Shown: positions 55,042 through 63,290 of the stretch, in pieces | Layout: each line of letters begins with the position of its first letter | Position numbering within the stretch: position 1 is the stretch's first letter | Source: an uncultured Allomuricauda sp. | GTDB taxonomy: Bacteria > Bacteroidota > Bacteroidia > Flavobacteriales > Flavobacteriaceae | NCBI RefSeq assembly: GCF_947499585.1 | Contig: NZ_CANMOO010000002.1 | Location: 372,001 to 436,000 of the forward strand | Direction of reading: 5' to 3' | DNA: 64,000 nucleotides | The notes under the pieces: model-generated | What the model was told of the DNA's origin: nothing | What the model saw: only the letters and a program-made list of their open reading frames with translations | Databases searched by the model: none | Translations under genes and position numbers: made by a program

Positions 55042-55806
55042 TTATTTTTCTACTTCTAAAAGGATTGGGCAATGATCGCTATGCTTTGCATCAGACAAAA
55101 TTACCGAGCGCTTTAGTCTATCTTTTAATGATGAGCTTACCATTCCATAGTCCAAACGCCAACCCTTATTATTCGCCCTTGAATTTGCCCTATAACTCCA
55201 CCACGTATAATTGTGCGGCTCTTCATTGAAATGTCTAAAACTATCGATAAAGCCACCATCCATAAAGTTGCCAATCCACTCCCTTTCTACAGGTAAAAAG
55301 CCTGATACATTTTTGTTGCGGACCGGGTCGTGAATATCAATAGCTTCATGACAAATATTATAATCGCCACAAACAATCAAATTAGGCCTCTCATTTCTTA
55401 GTTCATTGGCGTACTTATGAAAATCTGCCATATAGGTAAGCTTAAATTCCAAGCGATCCATATTGGTTCCAGATGGCAAGTACATGCTCATTATGGATAT
55501 ATCACCAAAATCAGCTCGTATATTTCGTCCCTCAAAATCCATATAGTCAATCCCGGTGCCGTATTCTACATGATCTGGTTCCTCTTTACATAATAGGGCA
55601 ACACCGCTATACCCTTTCTTTTGGGCACTAAACCAATAATGATGTTTATAGCCCGCAGCCTCAAACAAAGACACATCTACCTGCTCCTTCATGGCTTTGG
55701 TTTCCTGTAAGCAAACTACATCTGGACCCACAGCTTGCAACCAGTCTATAAAACCTTTGTTTAAAGCTGCCCTAATTCCATTTACATTATACGATACTAT
55801 CTTCAT
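55042..55806 (-). CDS. xth: exodeoxyribonuclease III
   Basis: A 254-residue AP endonuclease/3'-5' exonuclease. MKIVSYNVNGIRAALNKGF starts the canonical fold; the longer frame upstream is rejected. The catalytic set is visible: N7, E in LQETKAMKEQV, Y and D in ICGDYNICHEAIDI, and the C-terminal D/H pair in SDAKHSDHCPIL. It repairs abasic sites. It is divergent from a small barrel protein gene, with 127 bases between their start codons. Confidence 0.94.
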   Translation of the reverse strand: MKIVSYNVNGIRAALNKGFIDWLQAVGPDVVCLQETKAMKEQVDVSLFEAAGYKHHYWFSAQKKGYSGVALLCKEEPDHVEYGTGIDYMDFEGRNIRADFGDISIMSMYLPSGTNMDRLEFKLTYMADFHKYANELRNERPNLIVCGDYNICHEAIDIHDPVRNKNVSGFLPVEREWIGNFMDGGFIDSFRHFNEEPHNYTWWSYRANSRANNKGWRLDYGMVSSSLKDRLKRSVILSDAKHSDHCPILLEVEK

Positions 55807-55933
55807 CCTTAAATTTTCCCTAAAAATAACCAATGTGTTTGGCTCTTTAAAATTGAACTATTTGATGGACATGTTTTAAATTTGATTTTTGGAACGCTAA
55901 TTGATTATTCCTGTTGGATTTAAAATCGTTATC

Positions 55934-56452
55934 ATGAAGAATTTATTGTTTTTGGGCTTTTTGCTTTCTAGTTGTTTTATGGTTGCCCAAGCGTATCCGG
56001 CATTTAGCAATAACCACGAGATAAAATTTAACGCTGGGCTTTTTATAGCTACCAGTACTATAGAAGGTTCTTACGAATATTATTTAAGTGAGGATACCAG
56101 TTTTGGAGGAACCGTCTATTTTGATAACAATGCTACGGATTACAATGGGGATTTTGGAATTGGCGCCAACTTTAGGGCATATTTTGGATACCAACCCCGT
56201 AGTGGTTTTTTTGCCGAAGCTTTTGGCCTTTATTATACCGGAGAAGATGATGAAGCAGGAGATCCTTTGGCATTCAGGGACAACGAGTACAGCACAGTGG
56301 CATTGGGTCTGGGCTTGGGGAACAAGTGGGCAACCCGAAGTCAAAAATTCACCTTGGAAATTCATGGTGGATTTGGTAGAAATGTCAACCCAGAAGATTT
56401 TCAGGATACATTTATGTATCGAGCGGGTTTATCCGTAGGCTTCAGGTTTTAA
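55934..56452 (+). CDS. small outer-membrane beta-barrel protein
   Basis: A 172-residue exported protein. The ATG used gives a signal peptide MKNLLFLGFLLSSCFMVAQ, whereas the longer frame lacks one at its start. The mature part has alternating hydrophobic strands (EIKFNAGLFIATSTIEGSYE, then TSFGGTVYFDNNATDYNGDF and RSGFFAEAFGLYYTGEDDEA), ending in SVGFRF with a terminal Phe. This is the size and pattern of an eight-stranded OmpW/OmpA-like or DUF3575-type barrel. The function is unknown. A cysteine hydrolase gene follows after 29 bases. Confidence 0.7.
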   Translation: MKNLLFLGFLLSSCFMVAQAYPAFSNNHEIKFNAGLFIATSTIEGSYEYYLSEDTSFGGTVYFDNNATDYNGDFGIGANFRAYFGYQPRSGFFAEAFGLYYTGEDDEAGDPLAFRDNEYSTVALGLGLGNKWATRSQKFTLEIHGGFGRNVNPEDFQDTFMYRAGLSVGFRF

Positions 56453-56481
56453 TCCTTAATTTTAAGGTCTAATTTTTATAG

Positions 56482-57030
56482 ATGACAGCCTTATTATTAA
56501 TTGATCTCCAACTGGGTTTACAGGAAGTGGACTATTATGGAGAAGAACGCAGCAATCCTCAGGCAGAAATCAATTGTCAAAAAATCTTGGAAGCCTTCAG
56601 AGCAAAAGATCTACCAAGATTTCATATTCAACATTGTTCCACAAATCCTGAATCTCCATTGCATCCAACTAAAAAAGGAAATGCTTTCAACCCTTTAGTT
56701 GAACCCAAAGATGGCGAACCAATTATACAGAAAAATGTCAACAGTGCATTTATAGGCACGGATCTAGAGTCCCAGCTCAAAGACAAAAAGATTACAGATG
56801 TGGTCATTGTTGGGCTAACAACTGAACATTGCGTTTCTACCTCAACCAGAATGGCTTCCAATCTTGGGTTTAATGCCACATTAATTTCTGATGCCACTGC
56901 TTCTTTCAATAAAATTGGAGTTGCAGGAGAAAAATACAGTGCAGAAGTAATTCACAATATTGCATTGACCAATCTTAAAGATGAATTTGCAACCATAAAG
57001 GATACAGCATCCTTTTTAAAGGAACTATAG
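56482..57030 (+). CDS. isochorismatase-family cysteine hydrolase
   Basis: A 182-residue hydrolase. The catalytic triad of the family is seen as D8 (LLIDLQLG), K84 (IIQKNVNSAF) and C117 (GLTTEHCVSTSTRM). SAFIGTDLE follows the Lys, as in nicotinamidase/YcaC-like enzymes. Isochorismate itself is not a likely substrate; a carbamate or amide is more likely. It precedes the exported Gfo/Idh/MocA gene by 42 bases on the same strand. Confidence 0.88.
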   Translation: MTALLLIDLQLGLQEVDYYGEERSNPQAEINCQKILEAFRAKDLPRFHIQHCSTNPESPLHPTKKGNAFNPLVEPKDGEPIIQKNVNSAFIGTDLESQLKDKKITDVVIVGLTTEHCVSTSTRMASNLGFNATLISDATASFNKIGVAGEKYSAEVIHNIALTNLKDEFATIKDTASFLKEL

Positions 57031-57072
57031 AATTAGTTGCTATTTTTATAGTTCTCTCTCAAACATCATTTT

Positions 57073-58179
57073 ATGCTTCAATATGCAGTTGTTTTTATTT
57101 TTTGCCTTCTTATGAATGTCCCTAATGGCTTAGCTCAAGAAAAGCCACTTAGAATAGGCGTAGCGGGTCTTACCCATACGCATGTGCATTGGGTTTTAGG
57201 TCGGGAAGATATTGGCGATATCGAAATTGTAGGAATGGTGGAACCTAATCGAGATTTGGCCGAACGCTATTCAAAACAATATGGTTATTCCATGGATTTG
57301 GTCTTTAATACTTTGGAAGAAATGATTGCTGCAACAAAACCCGAAGCAGTCACCGCCTTTGGGACCATCTATGCACATTTGGAAGTAGTTGAAGCCTGCG
57401 CTCCAAAAGGCATTCATGTCATGGTGGAAAAACCTTTGGCGGTAAGTTTACAGCACGCCAAGCAAATGAAAGCTCTTGCCGAAAAGCATAATATTCATTT
57501 GCTGACCAATTATGAAACCACTTGGTACCCAACCAATCATAGGGCAAAAGAATTATTAGATCAAGGAAAAATTGGAGACTTAAGAAAAGTCATAGTAAGA
57601 GATGGGCATCGCGGGCCCGCCAAACTGGGAATCAATAGTGAGTTTTTGGACTGGTTGTTAGATCCAAAGGACAACGGAGGGGGTGCTATTATGGATTTTG
57701 GATGCTATGGCGCCAACTTAATGACCTGGCTTAAAAATGGACAGCGACCCAATACCGTTACCGCGGTCACCCAACAACTGCAGGCAGAGAACAATCCCAA
57801 GGTAGATGATGATGCCACTATTATTCTTACATATGATGATTCGCAAGCCATTTTAGAACCCTCTTGGAACTGGCCCATGGGTAGAAAAGACATGGAGCTC
57901 TATGGGTTAACGGGCGCTATTTATGCTGATAACCGTAACACTCTACGTATTCGTATGGCAGAAGGCTATGATGGCTTTAGCGAAGAGCAATTTACCCTTG
58001 AAGAAAGACAAGCGCCCATGAACGACCCCTTTTCCGTTTTTGCAGCAGTGGTCAAAAACAAAATTACGCTTCCTCCCAACAACCTCTCTTCTTTGGAAAA
58101 CAATATGGTGGTGATGGAAATCTTGGATGCAGCAAGAGAAAGTGCCAAAAAAGGAAAAACAATTCGACTAAAAAAGTAG
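57073..58179 (+). CDS. exported Gfo/Idh/MocA-family oxidoreductase
   Basis: A 368-residue protein with an apparent Sec signal peptide (MLQYAVVFIFCLLMNVPNGLAQ). The N-terminal Rossmann domain has IGVAGLTHTHVHWVLGRED, where the usual GxGxxG is altered to GVAGLTH. The family EKP motif follows at 119-121 (VMVEKPLAVSL). The C-terminal alpha/beta domain holds NGGGAIMDFGCYGANLMTWL and an end in KKGKTIRLKK. Such exported members exist in Bacteroidota near TonB receptors, sometimes as glycosidase-like (GH109) enzymes that keep NAD bound. It lies between a cysteine hydrolase and a TonB receptor, with gaps of 42 bases each side. The reaction is unknown. Confidence 0.85.
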   Translation: MLQYAVVFIFCLLMNVPNGLAQEKPLRIGVAGLTHTHVHWVLGREDIGDIEIVGMVEPNRDLAERYSKQYGYSMDLVFNTLEEMIAATKPEAVTAFGTIYAHLEVVEACAPKGIHVMVEKPLAVSLQHAKQMKALAEKHNIHLLTNYETTWYPTNHRAKELLDQGKIGDLRKVIVRDGHRGPAKLGINSEFLDWLLDPKDNGGGAIMDFGCYGANLMTWLKNGQRPNTVTAVTQQLQAENNPKVDDDATIILTYDDSQAILEPSWNWPMGRKDMELYGLTGAIYADNRNTLRIRMAEGYDGFSEEQFTLEERQAPMNDPFSVFAAVVKNKITLPPNNLSSLENNMVVMEILDAARESAKKGKTIRLKK

Positions 58180-58221
58180 CTTGCATTTTAAATCCTATGT
58201 TAACATCACCTCAATAACTAC

Positions 58222-60282
58222 ATGAAAGGTCTTTTCTCAATCATATCTTTGCTTTTTACCGCACAGCTTGTTGCACAGGAAATCAAGAAAGATTCCGTTA
58301 CCCAATTGGATGAGATCATTCTCATAGAAGATGTAATTGCCAAGAAAGCAACAGGAATTACAGCTGCTTCAACTATTGGTCCTACAACTTTTGAAAAATT
58401 CAATCCTATAGATATTGCCTCCGCCATGAATCAGGTGGCTGGAGTTTATATTCTCTCTGGGGCTTTAAATACCAATAGGATTACCATTCGTGGAGTTGGG
58501 GCCAGAACTCCCTTTGGCACGGATAAGCTTCGTTTGTATTTTAATGGTATTCCTGTTACCAATGGCACGGGCTCATCAACCATTGAGGCCTTCGATTTTG
58601 AAAACCTGGGGTCCATTGAAATTATTAAAGGACCAAAAGCTACCTCCTTTGGAGCTAATTTGGGTGGCGCTATTTTATTGGACACCAAAAACCCGCAAGT
58701 TGATGAGACCAAACTGGCCAATAGTTTTACCATAGGATCATATGGCATGCTAAAAGAGAATCTTTCCTTTCAACATTCGCAGCAAAACTTTGATTTAACC
58801 TTTAGCTACAATCATTTTGAAACCGATGGGTACAGACAAAACAACAACTTTGACCGTGATGGTTTTTTACTGAATACCAACGCTAAAATTAGCTCCAAAG
58901 GCAGCTTGGGGCTATTGATCAACTATATAGATTACACTGCCCAGATTCCCAGTTCCCTTAATCAAACAGATTTTGATGAAGACCCTACTAGAGCTGCGGG
59001 AAATTGGTTGGCCGCACAAGGTTTTGAAGCAAACAAATATACCCTGGCAGGAATATCATATTCTCATGAATTCAATCAGAACCTAAGGAATACTACAAGC
59101 GTTTTTTACTCGTATTTAGACCACTACGAGCCACGCCCCTTTAATATTTTAGATGAATTTACCAACGGTTTTGGATTGCGCAGCCAATTTGAAGGAAATT
59201 TGGGCAAGGCGCAATACACTTTGGGAGGAGAACTTTATAAGGATGAATACCACTGGGGCACTTTTCAGAACCTGTTTCGCGATAACAATGGTAACGGAAG
59301 TTTACAAGGAGATCGCCTGAGCAGAAACCGTGAGTTTAGAAGACAGTTGAATTTGTTTGGATCTTTCACCTATCCTTTTACACCATCATTCTCTGCGCAA
59401 CTAGGGCTCAACCTTAACAAGACCAACTATAATTTCCAAGACCTGTTCAATCAAGGAGATGAAAACACTTCTGCAGAACGGGATTTTAATACGATTCTTT
59501 TACCCAGTTTGGGACTCCAATACCTGTTTGCAAAAGGAAAGTTGTATGCCAATATAAGCCGTGGTTTTTCCAATCCCAGTTTAGAGGAAACCTTGACTCC
59601 GGATGGGGTCATCAATCCAGATATTGATCAAGAAACCGGAACCAATTATGAGCTGGGTGCCTATATTGCACTTTTAAAAAAGAAATTATCCCTTAATCTC
59701 ACGGCATTTAGGATGAATATTAATGACCTGTTGGTTGCCCAACGGGTGGGCGAAGACCAGTTTATTGGCAGGAACGCTGGTGAAACGCGTCACCAAGGTT
59801 TAGAGGTGGATGTCAAATATGCGTTACGGGTTTCTCCAAAGATGGTACTTTCTCCTTACCTCAGCTATACCTTGAGCGACCATAGCTTTGTGGATTTTGT
59901 GGATGGTGAAAATGATTTTTCTGGGAATCCGTTAACAGGTGTCCCCAAGAATAGGATTGCCTCTGGTCTGGATTTGCGCCATACCAATGGCCTGCAACTG
60001 AACCTTACCCACCAATTTGTGGATAAGGTTCCCCTAACAGATGCCAATACTTTGGATAGTGAATCTTTTAATATCTTTAATGCCAAGCTAGCCTACCAGA
60101 CCACTTTATCTTCGCATTTTTCGCTAGGATTGAATGTTGGAGCAAACAATTTGTTTGATACTAATTACGCTCAATCAGTGCTGATTAATGCCTCCAGTTT
60201 TGGTGGTGCCCTGCCCCGCTATTTTTATCCCGGTAATGACAGAAACTTTTATGGTGGTGCAAGAATAGCATATCTTTTCTAA
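58222..60282 (+). CDS. TonB-dependent receptor without carboxypeptidase-like domain (siderophore-receptor type)
   Basis: A 686-residue receptor (signal MKGLFSIISLLFTAQLVAQ). Unlike the other three receptors here it lacks the carboxypeptidase-regulatory-like domain. A TonB box-like stretch (DSVTQLDEIILIED) leads straight to the plug (about 40-165: AMNQVAGVYILSGALNTNRI, TIRGVGARTPFGTDKLRLYF and LGSIEIIKGPKATSFGANLG). The barrel ends with ARIAYLF. Its size is closest to iron-complex or small-molecule receptors such as FecA/CirA types. It follows an exported Gfo/Idh/MocA gene and may be in the same transcript. The ligand is unknown. Confidence 0.9.
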   Translation: MKGLFSIISLLFTAQLVAQEIKKDSVTQLDEIILIEDVIAKKATGITAASTIGPTTFEKFNPIDIASAMNQVAGVYILSGALNTNRITIRGVGARTPFGTDKLRLYFNGIPVTNGTGSSTIEAFDFENLGSIEIIKGPKATSFGANLGGAILLDTKNPQVDETKLANSFTIGSYGMLKENLSFQHSQQNFDLTFSYNHFETDGYRQNNNFDRDGFLLNTNAKISSKGSLGLLINYIDYTAQIPSSLNQTDFDEDPTRAAGNWLAAQGFEANKYTLAGISYSHEFNQNLRNTTSVFYSYLDHYEPRPFNILDEFTNGFGLRSQFEGNLGKAQYTLGGELYKDEYHWGTFQNLFRDNNGNGSLQGDRLSRNREFRRQLNLFGSFTYPFTPSFSAQLGLNLNKTNYNFQDLFNQGDENTSAERDFNTILLPSLGLQYLFAKGKLYANISRGFSNPSLEETLTPDGVINPDIDQETGTNYELGAYIALLKKKLSLNLTAFRMNINDLLVAQRVGEDQFIGRNAGETRHQGLEVDVKYALRVSPKMVLSPYLSYTLSDHSFVDFVDGENDFSGNPLTGVPKNRIASGLDLRHTNGLQLNLTHQFVDKVPLTDANTLDSESFNIFNAKLAYQTTLSSHFSLGLNVGANNLFDTNYAQSVLINASSFGGALPRYFYPGNDRNFYGGARIAYLF

Positions 60283-60284
60283 TC

Positions 60285-60304
60285 AAAATCACAGATATCA
60301 CTTA
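60285..60304 (+). repeat. direct repeat copy 1 flanking the racemase gene
   Basis: AAAATCACAGATATCACTTA is exactly repeated 784 bases downstream. The flanks are also similar (CTTTTCT upstream, AAAA-AC downstream), so the longer homologous segment is about 40 bases. This copy lies right after the TonB receptor stop. Confidence 0.85.
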
Positions 60305-60315
60305 TAAAACACTGA

Positions 60316-61017
60316 ATGAAGAAAATTGGATTAGTTGGGGGAATCAGTTGGACCTCTACCCTGGATTATTATAAATATATAAATGAGGGCGTCAACCAAA
60401 AATTGGGGGGCTTAGAATCTGTAGAATGTATCCTGTACTCCCTAAATTTTGCGGATATACAGAGAAAAGGGTGGACAAATTCTTTTGACCTCATCTATGA
60501 TGCCTGCAAAAGTTTGGTTTCTAGCGGGGTAGATGCAATTGCATTATGTGCCAATACCGCACATTTGTTTGCAGATGAAATCCAATCCAGAATTAATGTT
60601 CCGATCATCCATATCGTCTCAAGTACTGCAAATGCCATAAAAAAAGATAAGCTGCGTACGGTTGGGCTATTGGGAACCAAGTTCACGATGGAAATGGATT
60701 TTTACAGACAAAAACTGGAAGAAAACAATATTGCCGTTCTCATACCAGAAGGGAAAACGGCTATAGATACCATTCAACATATAGTAAAAGAAGAGTTGGG
60801 TAAAGGAATTGTTACCGAAAAATCTAAAAAGCTGTTCATGCACTTTTCAGAACAATTAATACAAAGAGGGGCTGAAGGAATTATATTGGGCTGTACAGAA
60901 ATTCCGATGTTGATTGGAAAAGATGATTTTACAGTTCCTGTTTTTGATACCACAAAGATCCATGTTAAAAGTATATTGGATTTTGTATTGGATATAGAAA
61001 AGCCAATGGCTAGATAA
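60316..61017 (+). CDS. aspartate/glutamate racemase family protein
   Basis: A 233-residue protein of the Asp/Glu/hydantoin racemase family. MKKIGLVGGISWTSTLDYYK is the characteristic start of broad-specificity amino-acid racemase (YgeA-like). The two active-site cysteines are C78 in ALCANTAHL and C193 in LGCTEIPMLI, so the PLP-independent mechanism is intact. It may supply D-aspartate or D-glutamate, for cell-wall or signalling use. The gene is flanked by a 20-base direct repeat, in front of its start and 52 bases after its stop, so it may have been inserted or the flank duplicated. Confidence 0.9.
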   Translation: MKKIGLVGGISWTSTLDYYKYINEGVNQKLGGLESVECILYSLNFADIQRKGWTNSFDLIYDACKSLVSSGVDAIALCANTAHLFADEIQSRINVPIIHIVSSTANAIKKDKLRTVGLLGTKFTMEMDFYRQKLEENNIAVLIPEGKTAIDTIQHIVKEELGKGIVTEKSKKLFMHFSEQLIQRGAEGIILGCTEIPMLIGKDDFTVPVFDTTKIHVKSILDFVLDIEKPMAR

Positions 61018-61068
61018 ATTAACCTTCTTGCACCAGCCTCTGCTTTTAAAGAAATAAGCTTTTCTTTT

Positions 61069-61088
61069 AAAATCACAGATATCACTTA
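61069..61088 (+). repeat. direct repeat copy 2 flanking the racemase gene
   Basis: Exact second copy of AAAATCACAGATATCACTTA. It lies 65 bases upstream of the first cassette boundary of the attC-like array. Confidence 0.85.
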
Positions 61089-61121
61089 CAAAATACAGCG
61101 ATTATCCACTATATTTAAGGG

Positions 61122-61148
61122 TATAAGGATGTATTTTACATCCATATA
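61122..61148. repeat. perfect-core inverted repeat just left of the cassette array
   Basis: GGATGTA and TACATCC pair around a TTT loop, extended by TATA/TATA beyond one mismatch. It ends 5 bases before GTTGGGT, the left edge of the array. It is not an attC of the family seen to its right, as it lacks the R'' box and the GGCTAT/ATAGCC arms. It could be an attI-like or secondary recombination target, or a regulatory hairpin. Confidence 0.5.
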
Positions 61149-61153
61149 AACAA

Positions 61154-61160
61154 GTTGGGT
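61154..61160 (+). other. left core site of cassette 1 (GTTGGGT)
   Basis: GTTGGGT fits the GTTRRRY core consensus for integron recombination sites, with cleavage expected between G and TT. It is complemented exactly by ACCCAAC at 62166-62172 near the end of the same cassette. Confidence 0.55.
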
Positions 61161-61179
61161 GTAATAGAAAATTAATGAA

Positions 61180-62157
61180 ATGCAGAAACTAGACTTAAGA
61201 AACAATCTACATAATTTAATAGTGGGTTTGAAGAGCAATGAGATTGTTCAACTGTTAGATGGTCAACAATTACAAGGACCTCATTTGATGACCCATTTTG
61301 TCAACTCCAAAGCAGCTTTCGATAGATTATCTACGGATGACCAAATGACTAAAGTTTTTGACCAATTTCAATTACAGACTATTTATTCGACTCAATTTTT
61401 CGCACACATTATAGGCGTTGTATCAGGTTTAGGTCCAGCTAACAGAAAACGGACTGATTTTCTCAACGACAGTAACATAACTACTTTTTACTCTCATCAT
61501 AAAACTCTATTAGCAACCTTCAATATCGTTGAAAATTTGCTTCTTGAGGGTATCGATTTCTTTGATGAAAACAGAAATTTCAATATTGCTCAAGCACAAG
61601 AAAACGGCAATTTGATTTTACAGATTATAGATGATGAAAAAGTGTCGTTAGATAAAATACAAGACATCATTATACACCTTAATAAATTACTTGAAACAGT
61701 CTATTTGCTTTTTGATAAAATTGAAAATGACAAGTTTACAGAAAAGCCTGTCGTATCCATGGTTGATAGTGGTAGTGATATTAATTTTTCTGTAAAAGTA
61801 CCCAAGAAGGCAGCTAATTTAATTGCTCAAATAATTAAGCAGATGTGGGATGTTATTGCTAATAATAAGTCTTTCAGACATAATCAAAAATTAAAAGATG
61901 TAGAGAAAGCTATTTCCGTAATGGGTAAAATTGATGAGGCAGCAAAAAGTGGAACTATTGAACCAGAAATGGCAGGGGTTCTTAAAAAAGGGGTTTTCGA
62001 AAACACTAGAGAAATAATACTGAAGAATACATTAACTAAAGAAATAGTAATAGAAACTAAGGAACTTTCTAATAGGCAAATGCTTCTTGAACAAACCAAA
62101 ACCTATCAAATTGAGCAAGGGAAACAAGTGGATGAGGAAACTGAAAGTGAAGATTAA
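61180..62157 (+). CDS. unrecognised 325-residue cassette protein
   Basis: A mostly helical, acidic soluble protein without signal peptide or membrane helix. The N-terminal part (about 1-110) has long helices; about 190-210 contains VSMVDSGSDINFSVKVPKKA, a likely beta-hairpin before an amphipathic helix. The C-terminal 60 residues are Lys/Glu-rich and end in ETESED. No family was recognised. A beta-hairpin of this SGS-type is seen in various uncharacterised proteins but is not diagnostic. It is the only gene of the first cassette, with a 20-base leader after the core site and an attC-like site starting 9 bases after its stop. Since the next cassette encodes AbiH, a defence role is a guess. Confidence 0.6.
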   Translation: MQKLDLRNNLHNLIVGLKSNEIVQLLDGQQLQGPHLMTHFVNSKAAFDRLSTDDQMTKVFDQFQLQTIYSTQFFAHIIGVVSGLGPANRKRTDFLNDSNITTFYSHHKTLLATFNIVENLLLEGIDFFDENRNFNIAQAQENGNLILQIIDDEKVSLDKIQDIIIHLNKLLETVYLLFDKIENDKFTEKPVVSMVDSGSDINFSVKVPKKAANLIAQIIKQMWDVIANNKSFRHNQKLKDVEKAISVMGKIDEAAKSGTIEPEMAGVLKKGVFENTREIILKNTLTKEIVIETKELSNRQMLLEQTKTYQIEQGKQVDEETESED

Positions 62158-62165
62158 AATACTAC

Positions 62166-62238
62166 ACCCAACAATGGCTATAAAGCATAGGCCTAACCAA
62201 CCAAACCGTTCCTACGCTTCATAGCCGGAACGTTAGCA
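62166..62238 (+). repeat. attC-like site of cassette 1
   Basis: A 73-base imperfect inverted repeat. Outer boxes are ACCCAAC (left) and GTTAGCA (right, first base of cleavage G at 62232). Inner arms are TGGCTATAAAGCATAGG and CCTACGCTTCATAGCCGG, which pair over 14 or more positions with regular mismatches; the central 19 bases are unpaired. Spacers between outer and inner boxes are asymmetric (2 and about 5 bases), as in attC sites, giving extrahelical bases. The right box deviates from GTTRRRY in its last two bases. Confidence 0.65.
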
Positions 62239-62283
62239 ACAAGGCGAAACCAATTTAAAATATAAAAAAGAGAATACAATTTT

Positions 62284-63282
62284 ATGCAAATACTTTACAT
62301 TATTGGAAATGGTTTTGACCTCAATTTGGATTTAAAAACAAGCTATAATCATTTTTACAAACATTATATATCCGTCGAGTCCGATAATGTTAATGTTCAA
62401 AAATTAAAGGAAAATATATCTAAAACATATGACAGTTGGGCTGATTTAGAATTAGAACTTGGAAATTACACTCAGCATTTAGAAAAAATTGAGGAATTTG
62501 ACCAAATTTCATTTGATATCGGAGAAGAGCTTTCTAAATACCTTCATCTAGAAGAGAAAAAGCTTGAAGATTTTGAATTTGACCAGCAAAAATTCTTTGA
62601 CTATTTATGTTTCCCAGAAAGATTATTTCTACCTGCCGACACAGAGAGATTAATCGCATTCAAGAACAAATGGAGAGGGCATCACTGGAACTTGAATATA
62701 TATACCCTGAATTATACTACTGTAATCGAAAATATTTTTGGTGAAAAACAGAAAAATGTACTTCTTGCCAATCATACTTCTAACGCAACTATAAAATTAG
62801 AAGAAATTAAGCATATTCACGGATATCTTGATAATGATATGGTAATTGGAGTTAATGATATATCTCAAATAAAAAATGAGGCCTTTAAGGAAAATCGTGA
62901 TATTTTAGAATCAATAGTTAAAACAGAATGCAATAAAGCAAATAGAAACAATATTGACCGTCAATTTACGAATAAGATTAACGCAGCAAATCTTATTTGC
63001 ATCTTCGGCTCTTCAATCGGAGATACTGACAATAAATGGTGGGAACTAATTGGGGAGAGACTTAAAGCAGACTGCAACTTGATTATATTTACAAAAGGAG
63101 AAGAAATACCACCAAGAATACGACATATGCAAGCGAGAGCGGAAAGAACAATTAGAAACGATTTTCTAAATAAGACTAATTTATTTGAAACGGAAATGGA
63201 AGCAGTTGAGGATAAAATTTTTATCGGACTTAACTCTGGTATGTTTGATGAAATTAAGAAACCAATTGAAAAAACAAAATAA
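62284..63282 (+). CDS. AbiH-family phage abortive-infection protein
   Basis: A 332-residue protein of the AbiH family (PF14253 type). The start MQILYIIGNGFDLNLDLKTS is the diagnostic N-terminus (GNGFDL, residues 8-13), followed by YNHFYKHYI. Internal motifs are YTLNYTTVIENIF, IKHIHGYLDNDMVIGVND and ICIFGSSIGDTDNKWWELIG, the last being the expected C-terminal SIR2-like-fold segment. AbiH was first found as a lactococcal plasmid abortive-infection gene; the mechanism is poorly known. The gene fills cassette 2 with a 51-base leader, and its stop is 8 bases before the attC-like site. It therefore appears to be the cargo of an integron-type cassette. Confidence 0.88.
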   Translation: MQILYIIGNGFDLNLDLKTSYNHFYKHYISVESDNVNVQKLKENISKTYDSWADLELELGNYTQHLEKIEEFDQISFDIGEELSKYLHLEEKKLEDFEFDQQKFFDYLCFPERLFLPADTERLIAFKNKWRGHHWNLNIYTLNYTTVIENIFGEKQKNVLLANHTSNATIKLEEIKHIHGYLDNDMVIGVNDISQIKNEAFKENRDILESIVKTECNKANRNNIDRQFTNKINAANLICIFGSSIGDTDNKWWELIGERLKADCNLIIFTKGEEIPPRIRHMQARAERTIRNDFLNKTNLFETEMEAVEDKIFIGLNSGMFDEIKKPIEKTK

Positions 63283-63290
63283 AGCCCAGT

